Shown: piece after piece, positions 1-6,481 of the stretch
Layout: each line of letters starts with the position of its first letter
Position numbering within the stretch: position 1 is the first letter of the stretch
DNA from: Desulfobacterales bacterium C00003060
GTDB taxonomy: Bacteria; Desulfobacterota; Desulfobacteria; Desulfobacterales; C00003060
Direction of reading: 5' to 3'
Length of the DNA stretch: 6,958 nucleotides
NCBI GenBank assembly: GCA_001751085.1
Contig: MAXP01000230.1
Coordinates: 1 to 6,958, forward strand
Notes under the pieces: generated by a model
Told to the model about the DNA's origin: nothing
Database searches by the model: none
What the model saw: the letters and a program-made list of their open reading frames with translations, nothing else
Made by a program: the position numbers and the translations under genes

Positions 1-123
1 CCCAAGATGAACGTATTTAATGGACGATTGCAAAGCTCCAATTGTGACCGTGCAGAGTATAGTCATCACGTCTTTTGGTAGGCGGTGCCCAGTCCAGCAG
101 GAATGGGAGTCCCGGTATTGATC
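1..123. other. Leader region with no supported gene
   Basis: The only forward open stretch is a 26-codon frame from the window edge to TAG at 79-81 (reading PKMNVFNGRLQSS...), too short and uninformative to assign. It could be the last codons of an upstream gene. I found no tRNA, terminator hairpin or well-spaced promoter pair here. TATAGT at 58-63 resembles a -10 box but has no -35 at normal spacing. Confidence 0.4.
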
Positions 124-144
124 CCAATGACAAATGACCAATCA
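124..144. repeat. Short CAATGAC-type intergenic repeat, single copy
   Basis: This A/C-rich stretch is built from the words CCAATGACAAATGACCAATCA. It uses the same vocabulary (CAATGAC, AAATGACCAAT) as the larger tandem block at the nuoF/fdh junction near 3574-3630. It lies just upstream of the Shine-Dalgarno of the first gene. Seen directly: the shared words. Inference: it belongs to a dispersed low-complexity repeat family that occupies gene junctions in this genome. No coding or regulatory role is visible. Confidence 0.55.
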
Positions 145-146
145 AG

Positions 147-152
147 AAGGAG
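147..152 (+). promoter_or_regulatory. Shine-Dalgarno of the FBPase-like gene
   Basis: AAGGAG lies 6 nt before the ATG at 159, which is standard spacing and fixes that start codon. It is the best ribosome binding site in the window. The later formate dehydrogenase and pabB-like genes have none that I can see. No convincing sigma-70 promoter was found in 1-146, so the transcript may begin upstream of the window. Confidence 0.75.
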
Positions 153-158
153 TAAGGG

Positions 159-1169
159 ATGGCCAAAGGGATAACAGTAACTGAACACATCTTAACCAAA
201 CAAAAAGAACAGCCTGACGCGACAGGGGCGTTCACTTCACTGCTCTCAGAACTGACTGTGGCGGCAAAGATCATCGGTCAGAAGGTAAACAAGGCAAACC
301 TGACCGAGGATTTGGGGTTTGTAGGAAGTGAGAGTGTGGACGAAGAACATTTCCAGAGGCTGGTGGAGTTTGCCAACGCAACGATCATAAATCGCGTCAG
401 TCACACCGGCCATCTGTGGTGCATGTCCTCCAAGAAAGACACTGACCTGATTCCGATTCCGCCCAGGCAAGCAAAAGGTGACTACATTCTGGTCTTCGAT
501 CCCCTGGGAGGGATTACTAATATTGATGTCCACATTGCAGTAGGTACGATTTTTTCGATCCTGAAGAAGCGGACTACGGGGAACATGAGTGTCCTGACGG
601 ATGTCTTGCAGCCAGGCAAAGAGCTGGTTGCTGCAGGTTATTTCATCTATGGTTCGAGCACGATGATGGTTTATACAACGGGAAGCGGCGTCCACGGCTT
701 CACACTAGAGCCGAGGATCGGCGAGTTTCTTCTTTCCCACGAGAATATTCGCATACCTGAGAAGGGAAAGACCTACAGCATCAATGAGGGGAATTACTAT
801 TTTATGGATGAAAAGGTCCAGGATATAGTTGAATACTTCAAGACCCCGGACATCAAGACAGGCCGGCCTTATACCTTGCGCTATACCGGTTCTTTTGTGG
901 CAGACTTTCACCGTAATCTGCTAAAGGGCGGCATTCATATGTATCCTGCGGATTCAAAGGATCCCATGAAATCTGACGGAAAACTGATGCTTATGTGCGA
1001 GGTCAGCCCTCTCGCCTTTGTGGTCGAACAGGCAGGAGGGGCTGCAAGCACCGGTTTTGAAAGGATACTTGATGTCGAACCCCGGCACCTTCATCAGAGG
1101 GTGCCGGTCTTTATAGGAAGCCCTGATGATGTCCGTATGGCTGAAGAGATAATTCAGGGAAAGAGGTAA
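159..1169 (+). CDS. fbp: Class I fructose-1,6-bisphosphatase homologue with a degenerate metal site
   Basis: The 336-residue protein is full length for class I FBPase (FBP to fructose 6-phosphate, gluconeogenesis, cytosol). The fold is clear along its whole length: ATGAFTSLLSEL near residue 21, NIDVHIAVGTIFSI at 121-134, LVAAGYFIYGSSTM near 157, SINEGN at 207-212, RYTGSFVADFHRN at 241-253, and HQRVPVFIGSPDDV near 312. Substrate-pocket residues are kept: N209, R241, Y242, Y262 and K275, matching human N212, R243, Y244, Y264 and K274. The catalytic metal site is not kept. The usual SEE is S91-K92-K93, DPLDGSS is DPLGGIT at 114-120 (metal Asp replaced by G117), and the LD of the catalytic loop is L68-V69. 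D114 and E281 remain. Loss or change of phosphatase activity is inferred; a regulatory or FBP-sensing role is possible but unproven. The gene lies 9 nt before the nuoE-like gene, which suggests co-transcription. The family call is firm; enzyme activity is doubtful. Confidence 0.88.
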   Translation: MAKGITVTEHILTKQKEQPDATGAFTSLLSELTVAAKIIGQKVNKANLTEDLGFVGSESVDEEHFQRLVEFANATIINRVSHTGHLWCMSSKKDTDLIPIPPRQAKGDYILVFDPLGGITNIDVHIAVGTIFSILKKRTTGNMSVLTDVLQPGKELVAAGYFIYGSSTMMVYTTGSGVHGFTLEPRIGEFLLSHENIRIPEKGKTYSINEGNYYFMDEKVQDIVEYFKTPDIKTGRPYTLRYTGSFVADFHRNLLKGGIHMYPADSKDPMKSDGKLMLMCEVSPLAFVVEQAGGAASTGFERILDVEPRHLHQRVPVFIGSPDDVRMAEEIIQGKR

Positions 1170-1178
1170 GACGCTACA

Positions 1179-1655
1179 ATGCCCGAGTCACGTTTGAAAA
1201 AAATCCTTGCGGTTTTTGAAGGAAAAAAAGGTGCGCTGATTTCCATCCTCCAGAGGGTCCAGGAGGAATACGGCTATTTGCCACAGGAAGTCCTGTCGGA
1301 GCTTGCAGGTTTTCTCAAACTGCCTGCAAGCCACGTCTATAGTGTGGCCACCTTCTATGCCCACTTCTATCTGACACGCCGCGGAGACCATCTTGTACGG
1401 GTTTGCCAGGGGACGGCCTGCCATGTGCGTGGCGCCCGTGACATCCTGGAGACAGCTCAACATCGCTTGGGCATCAAGACCGGTCAGACGACTGAGGATT
1501 ATGAGTACAGTCTTGAGCGCGTTGCATGCTTAGGCTCATGCGCCTTGGCCCCGATTATGGTCGTTGATGATACCGTCTATCCACAGGTCACTACCAAAAA
1601 GGTCGTTGAAATCCTTTCTAAGGATAAAGACGGCGGAAAGAAAGAAGAAGGATAA
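1179..1655 (+). CDS. nuoE: NuoE-like [2Fe-2S] subunit of an NAD-linked formate dehydrogenase
   Basis: This is a 158-residue thioredoxin-like [2Fe-2S] protein of the NuoE / HydC / HndA / FdsG family, which passes electrons to or from the FMN subunit of soluble NADH-linked complexes. An N-terminal helical part (about residues 1-65) contains the family pattern LQRVQEEYGYLPQEVLSELA followed by VYSVATFYAHF. The cluster ligands are C76 and C81 (CQGTAC) and C117 and C121 (CLGSC), the expected C-x4-C...C-x3-C arrangement. Length is normal for the family. The ATG follows the upstream stop by 9 nt, with GAGG at 1163-1166 as a rather distant ribosome site. The stop TAA shares its last base with the ATG of the nuoF-like gene, so the two are probably translationally coupled. 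The partner set (NuoF plus a NuoG-like formate dehydrogenase) points to a formate dehydrogenase complex and not respiratory complex I. Confidence 0.9.
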   Translation: MPESRLKKILAVFEGKKGALISILQRVQEEYGYLPQEVLSELAGFLKLPASHVYSVATFYAHFYLTRRGDHLVRVCQGTACHVRGARDILETAQHRLGIKTGQTTEDYEYSLERVACLGSCALAPIMVVDDTVYPQVTTKKVVEILSKDKDGGKKEEG

Positions 1656-3580
1656 TGCCACCACGTTTCAAAGGCAAAATAGGAACGCCTGAAAGTCTAG
1701 AGCGTCTCAAGGAATCGATCCTTGCTCAGGAGAAGCCCGACACAAAGACCGTAGTTGTCTGTTGTGGGACAGGCTGTCTGGCGTGTGGGAGCCGGCATGT
1801 GAGGGAAGCCCTTGAAGATGAGATTAGAATCCAGGAACCCGATGAGGACATCATCGTCAAGAAGACCGGCTGTCGTGGTTTTTGTGAAAACGGGCCTATA
1901 GTGGTTGTTGGGCCGGAAGATGTCTTTTACCAGCATGTAGCCAAAGAGGACGTTCCGGAAATAGTCTCTGAGACCCTGGTCAAAGGCGACATCGTTGAAA
2001 GGCTGGTGTGTGAGGATACGACCACGGGTAACAAATACATTCATGAGGCTGACATCCCTTTCTATAAGAAACAGGCAAGAGTTGTACTCAGGCATTGCGG
2101 TCATGTTGACCCTACGAGCATCGAAGACTACATAAGGGTTGGTGGCTATCAGGCAATGGCAACAGGTATTTCCAAGTTAAGCCCCGAGGAAGTGATTGAT
2201 TGTATTAAGGAATCGGGCCTTCGCGGCCGGGGAGGGGCGGGCTTTCCTGCTGGACTAAAATGGGAGTCATCGCGCAATGCCCCTGGTGAGGAAAAGTATA
2301 TCATATGCAATGGTGACGAAGGGGATCCAGGGGCCTTCATGGACCGAAGCCTGATGGAGGGCGATCCCCACAGTGTGATCGAAGGAATGATCATTGCCGG
2401 CTATGCAGTAGGGGCCGGAAAGGGGATCATATATGTGAGGGCAGAATATCCCCTTGCTGTTCGACACTTAGCCACAGCCATTGCCCAGGCAACCGACCTG
2501 GGACTCCTGGGCCAAAATATCATGGGAAGCGGTTTTGATTTTCAGATCGAAATCGTAAAAGGTGCGGGGGCCTTTGTGTGCGGGGAATCAACCGCCCTGG
2601 TCATGTCAATTGAAGGCAAACGGGGTTTTCCAAAACCACTCCCGCGACCCAATACAAGTATTGTCGGGCTCTGGGGTATGCCGACCGTACTGAACAATGT
2701 GGAGACTCTTGCCTGTGTGCCTGCTATTGTCCTTCATGGTGCAGCGTGGTTCAACAGTATAGGCACGGAGAAAAGCAAAGGGACAAAGGTCTTTGCCCTG
2801 TCCGGAAATGTGAAAAACACGGGCCTCGTAGAAGTTCCCATGGGAACGACCATGCGAGAGATCATCTTTGACATTGGTGGCGGGATCAGAGAAGACAGGA
2901 AATTCAAGGCTGTGCAAACCGGTGGCCCCTCTGGGGGTTGCATCCCTGAAAGCCTTTTGGATCTCCCTGTGGACTACGAGTCCCTGGCGAAAGCCGGCTC
3001 CATCATGGGATCCGGGGGGATGCTGGTGATGGATGAAAATACCTGCATGGTAAATATGGCTCGCTACTTCCTCGATTTTGCCCAAAACGAGTCCTGTGGC
3101 CAGTGCACCTTGTGCAAGTTGGGAACAAAGCAGATGTTCCACATACTTGCGGACATTACCAGGGGAGAAGGGAGACCCGGTGATATCGAGATGCTTCTGG
3201 AGTTGGCAGAGGCAGTCAAAGCAGGTTCCATATGCGGTCTGGGGCAAACCGTCCCAAATCCAATTATTTCCACGATCAGGTACTTCCGGGAGGAATATGA
3301 GGAGCATATCCACCAGAAGCGTTGCCGGGCCCTCGTGTGCAGGAATCTGATTTCTTACCGTATCAAGGAATACAGATGTAAGGCATGTATGTTGTGTCTC
3401 AAGGCCTGCCCTGCTGATGCAATTATTGGAGCTAAGTGGCAGGTCCACGAGATCGATCAAAGCAAGTGCATCAAGTGTGGGACCTGTGTGGACGTGTGTC
3501 CCCCCAGGTTCAATGCAGTGGAATGCGTTTCGGGCTTGACGATTGACCGTTCGAACCAATCGAACCAATCGAACAAATGA
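1655..3580 (+). CDS. nuoF: NuoF-like NADH/FMN Fe-S subunit with C-terminal 2[4Fe-4S] domain
   Basis: The 641-residue protein has the domain order of HydB/HndC-type subunits. An N-terminal thioredoxin-like [2Fe-2S] domain has cysteines C36/C37, C41, C44, C73 and C77. The NADH/FMN core follows, with GLRGRGGAGFPAGLKWE at 188-204, CNGDEGDPGAFMDR at 218-231, GAGAFVCGEST at 303-313 and PTVLNNVETLA at 343-353. An SLBB-like segment comes next, then a [4Fe-4S] site with C481, C484, C487 and C527. The C-terminus is a ferredoxin domain with C575/C578/C581/C585 and C605/C608/C611/C615. It should exchange electrons between NAD(H), FMN and Fe-S clusters, and possibly ferredoxin. Complex I NuoF lacks both added Fe-S domains. 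The last residues (about 632-641, RSNQSNQSNK) are encoded by a 9-nt tandem repeat and look like an acquired tail. AAGGA at 1648-1652 lies only 2 nt before the ATG. The gene overlaps the next by ATGA. Confidence 0.93.
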   Translation: MPPRFKGKIGTPESLERLKESILAQEKPDTKTVVVCCGTGCLACGSRHVREALEDEIRIQEPDEDIIVKKTGCRGFCENGPIVVVGPEDVFYQHVAKEDVPEIVSETLVKGDIVERLVCEDTTTGNKYIHEADIPFYKKQARVVLRHCGHVDPTSIEDYIRVGGYQAMATGISKLSPEEVIDCIKESGLRGRGGAGFPAGLKWESSRNAPGEEKYIICNGDEGDPGAFMDRSLMEGDPHSVIEGMIIAGYAVGAGKGIIYVRAEYPLAVRHLATAIAQATDLGLLGQNIMGSGFDFQIEIVKGAGAFVCGESTALVMSIEGKRGFPKPLPRPNTSIVGLWGMPTVLNNVETLACVPAIVLHGAAWFNSIGTEKSKGTKVFALSGNVKNTGLVEVPMGTTMREIIFDIGGGIREDRKFKAVQTGGPSGGCIPESLLDLPVDYESLAKAGSIMGSGGMLVMDENTCMVNMARYFLDFAQNESCGQCTLCKLGTKQMFHILADITRGEGRPGDIEMLLELAEAVKAGSICGLGQTVPNPIISTIRYFREEYEEHIHQKRCRALVCRNLISYRIKEYRCKACMLCLKACPADAIIGAKWQVHEIDQSKCIKCGTCVDVCPPRFNAVECVSGLTIDRSNQSNQSNK

Positions 3581-3630
3581 CCAATGACAAAAGACAAATG
3601 ACCAATAACAAACAACCAATGACAAACAAC
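3551..3630. repeat. Two adjacent tandem repeats across the nuoF/fdh junction
   Basis: The first part (3551-3577) is a 9-nt unit, TCGAACCAA, present twice and then as TCGAACAAA. It encodes the Ser-Asn-Gln tail of the NuoF-like protein. The second part is a 21-nt unit starting at 3574 and 3595 (18 of 21 bases identical), with a decayed third copy from 3616. Because 21 is a multiple of three, each copy supplies an ATG in the formate dehydrogenase frame, and the copies read MTNDKRQ, MTNNKQP and MTNNTTV. The block therefore carries the stop of one gene, the start of the next and their 4-nt overlap. No Shine-Dalgarno is visible inside it. I infer expansion of a junction repeat into both reading frames. 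Confidence 0.85.
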
Positions 3631-6423
3631 ACCACAGTGACCATAAACGGACTTGACGTAAAGGTCCCAGAAGGCGCTACCATACTGGAAGCAGCCCATA
3701 TTGCGGGGATCTACATCCCGACATTGTGCTATTGTCCCGGGCTCACCTCAGAGGGAACCTGCCGTATATGCCTGGTCAAGATCGAAAACAAGAAAAGGCT
3801 CCATCCGGCTTGCCGCACCCCTGTCAAGGATGGGATGGTGGTCATTACGGATGACCCGGAGATTGAGCGGTTACGCCGTGTTACCCTTGAACTCATCCTG
3901 AGCGATCATGATTTCAACTGTCTCCTGTGCCCGAAGAGTGGGACATGCAGGCTGCAGGAATTGGTCAACCGTATTGGTTTTGACGAGCAGCGGCTCAATC
4001 GCCTGAACTGGGTGGCCAAGGACCTTCCGATTGATACAAGCAATCCTTTTTTTGATTTCAATCCCAACAAGTGCATCCAGTGCGGCATATGCGTGCGGAC
4101 GTGCCGGGAGATTTCGGGTGTTGATGCCATTGCAATGGGATATCGGGGGTATGACCTTAAGGTCAGCACCTTTGGTGACAAGTCTTTAAAGGAATCGGTT
4201 TGTGTGTCTTGCGGGGAATGCGTTGAACGTTGTCCGGTAGGAGCTTTGGTACCCAAGAATATCCAATATCCGACCCGTGAAGTGAAAACAACCTGCGTAT
4301 ACTGTGGTGTGGGCTGCGGCTTGTACCTGGGCGTGCGAGGAAACAGCATTGTTAGGGCGAGGGGCGATTGTGAGAACCCAGTAAACCGGGGAGAGCTTTG
4401 TGTTCGTGGACGCTTTGGTTATGGATTTGTTCACAGCCCTGATCGGCTTTCTTCCCCCCTTGTGCGGGCATACGACCCCCTTGAGCGGACAGCACACGGC
4501 ATGGATGAAACAGGCCGTCCAGGCAAACCCTTGACAGCGCCCCTTGTAAAACGGGAAGGAAGGTTCGTAGAGGTCAACTGGGAACAGGCGATCAAGTATG
4601 TGTCGAGCACCCTGGTCCATTACAAGGGAGACGAGTTTGCTGCCGTCTCTTCGGCCAAGTGTACCAATGAAGAGAACTATCTCTTCCAGAAGTTTGTCAG
4701 GGCGGTCATGCAGACCAACAATATTGACCACTGTGCGCGTCTCTGACACTCGCCCACGGTAGCCGGTCTGGCTGCCAGCCTGGGCAGTGGTGCCATGACA
4801 AACTCCGTTTCTGAAATCAGAAACGCCTCTTGTTTTTTTGTCATTGGAAGCAATACCACAGCCACCCATCCCGTCATAGGGAGACAGATTAACGCAGCAG
4901 TCAGAGGGGGAGCAAAGCTCATTGTAGCCGACCCGCGAGAGACAATGCTTTGCCGGATAGCTGATGTCTGGCTAAGGCATCAGCCCGGCACTGATGTGGC
5001 CCTATTGAATGCAATGGCCAGGGTTATTATCGAAGAGAAATTATTAGACACCTCATTTATCAAGGAACGTTGCGACGGTTTTGAGGCCTTTGAGGAGACG
5101 GTCATGGCATGGGATCTCTCACAGGCCGAAGAAATCACCGGTGTCCCTATCAAGAAGATTTCCGAAGCTGCCAGAATGTATGCCTCTGTTTCGCCGGCAA
5201 CCATCCTTTATGCCATGGGGATTACACAGCACTCCCATGGCACTGATAATGTGAAGGCAGTGGCGAACCTGGCGCTCCTTACTGGTCATATCGGCAAACC
5301 TTCAACAGGTGTCAACCCCCTGAGAGGACAGAACAATGTTCAGGGGGCCTGTGACATGGGTGCCCTGCCGAATGTGTTTACCGGGTACCAAAAGGTTGAG
5401 GATCCGGAAATACGGAAAAAATTTGAGGAGGCCTGGGGTTGCCGGCTTAGTTCCTCACCCGGGCTTGTGCTGACCGAATTTTTTGAGGCGATTCATTCAG
5501 GAAAGGTAAAGGCCCTGTACCTCATTGGAGAGAACCCAGTGCTCACAGAAGCTGATACGGGCTTCATCGAAGAAGCGATTTCACGTCTGGAGTTGCTCGT
5601 GGTGCAGGATGTCTTTCTCACAGAGACCGCACAATTGGCCGATGTAGTCCTGCCCGCTGCCAGTTTTGCTGAAAAAGACGGTACCTTCACAAACACCGAG
5701 CGGCGTGTACAGCGTGTCCGTAAAGCCATAGAACCGGTGGGCAACACTCGTCCTGACTGGATGATTCTCTGCGAGATCGCTCAAGATATGGGGGCCAAAG
5801 GGTTTGATTTTGAGAGTCCTGAACAGATCATGGAGGAAATAAGGACCCTGACTCCGATATATGGCGGTATTACATATGAACGGATCGACGGGGTTGGACT
5901 CCAATGGCCCTGCCCTGATACGAAACATCCCGGAACGCCGTATCTTTATGGTGAAAGGTTCACAACACCGAGTGGTCGCGGTCAAATCACGCCTATCTCT
6001 TACTCGTCCCCGGCAGAGGTGACCAACCACGAGTACCCTTTGATCCTAACCACAAGGCGCAGTACCTTTCATTATCACGGTACACTGTCGCGCAAGGTGG
6101 CGGGACTTAATGCCTTGCGCAGTGAAGAGCAATTGGAAATCAATCCCGTTGATGCTGCTGCCCTGGAGATAGAGGACGGCGAGAGCGTAAAGGTGATTTC
6201 CCGCCGAGGAACCGTGTTGGCCAAGACAAAGATCTCAAAAATTACCCCTCCAGGTGTTGTCTCCATGACCTTCCATTACGCTGAGACCCGGACCAATATT
6301 CTAACCCATGCGGCATTGGACCCTGTGGCCAAGATACCGGAGTTTAAGGTCTGCGCGGTCAAGATCGAGCGAGAAATCGATTACAGTACGGAATATTGGG
6401 GATGGGGAACAGGTAAGGATTGA
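3577..6423 (+). CDS. fdhA: Selenocysteine formate dehydrogenase catalytic subunit with NuoG-like N-terminus
   Basis: This is one 948-residue protein if UGA 4744-4746 is read as Sec390; without recoding it would end at residue 389. It catalyses formate/CO2 interconversion at a Mo or W bis-MGD centre. In order it has a plant-type [2Fe-2S] domain (C51, C62, C65, C79), a His-Cys [4Fe-4S] site (H111, C115, C118, C124), a 2[4Fe-4S] ferredoxin domain (C166/C169/C172/C176 and C209/C212/C215/C219), the molybdopterin-domain cluster (C240, C243, C247, C275), the active-site U390-H391 in RLUHSPTVAGLA, R583 in VNPLRGQNNVQGACDMG, and a C-terminal MGD-binding domain from about residue 800. Sec390 to R583 is 193 residues, the same as Sec140 to Arg333 in E. 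coli FdhF. The residue matching FdhF Lys44 is R277 (LCVRGRFG). The start is uncertain: in-frame ATGs at 3577, 3598 and 3619 all lie in a repeat and lack a ribosome site. The conserved domain begins after the third. Coupling from nuoF through the ATGA overlap favours 3577. Confidence 0.93.
4744..4789 (+). promoter_or_regulatory. UGA selenocysteine codon and bacterial SECIS hairpin
   Basis: The UGA at 4744-4746 is followed at once by a strong hairpin inside the coding sequence. The apical stem GGTAGCC (4758-4764) pairs with GGCTGCC (4770-4776), seven pairs with one G-U. It closes a GGTCT loop (4765-4769). A lower stem pairs GCCCA (4752-4756) with TGGGC (4781-4785), and a basal stem pairs CACT (4747-4750) with AGTG (4786-4789). 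The loop GGUCU and the 18-nt distance from UGA to the loop match what I recall of the E. coli fdhF SECIS, to which SelB binds. The frame stays open on both sides and the flanking protein sequence (DHCARL-U-HSPTVAGL) is that of a Sec formate dehydrogenase, so recoding is nearly certain. Confidence 0.95.
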
Positions 6424-6481
6424 CGATTGATGATTGAACATTGACAAATGATAACCAACAATCAGCAATCGACAATCGACG
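6421..6481. repeat. CAATCGAC/GATTGA-type junction repeat before the pabB-like gene
   Basis: The whole gap between the formate dehydrogenase stop and the next ATG consists of degenerate short words such as GACGATTGATGATTGAAC, AATCAGCAATCGACAATCGACG and ACAAATGATAACCAACAA. It is related in style to the CAATGAC family at 124-144 and 3574-3630 but distinct from it. No Shine-Dalgarno, promoter or hairpin terminator can be seen in these 61 nt. The repeat call is based on the words seen; membership in a genome-wide family is inference. Confidence 0.6.

Noticed and set aside
28..64. Sigma-70 promoter from TTGCAA and TATAGT
   Set aside because: The spacer is about 24 nt, too long for a standard promoter, and no better pair was found nearby.
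2606..3625. Minus-strand 339-codon open frame
   Set aside because: It lies antisense to well-supported NuoF-like coding sequence with invariant motifs, and its first part is just the reverse reading of the junction repeat (CHWSFV-type words). No domain is recognisable.
3551..3630. CRISPR array
   Set aside because: The units are 9 and 21 nt with no spacers between them and are partly coding. This is a simple tandem repeat.
3577..4746. Truncated or pseudogene formate dehydrogenase ending at UGA 4746
   Set aside because: The stop falls exactly at the Sec position, with a SECIS hairpin directly downstream and intact sequence after it, so recoding explains it better than a nonsense mutation.
4186..4869. 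Minus-strand 227-codon open frame across the UGA region
   Set aside because: It is antisense to the formate dehydrogenase core, has no recognisable domain, and the opposite strand carries clear cofactor and SECIS motifs.
4795..6423. Separate 542-residue formate dehydrogenase subunit starting at ATG 4795
   Set aside because: It is in the same frame as the preceding reading frame, with 16 sense codons between UGA and this ATG. Those codons encode the conserved HSPTVAGLA active-site segment, so this is the C-terminal part of one Sec protein.
1179..6423. Respiratory complex I (nuoEFG) fragment
   Set aside because: The third gene has a full formate dehydrogenase catalytic domain with Sec-His and Arg, and NuoF has HydB-type extra Fe-S domains. 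No membrane subunits are present in the window.
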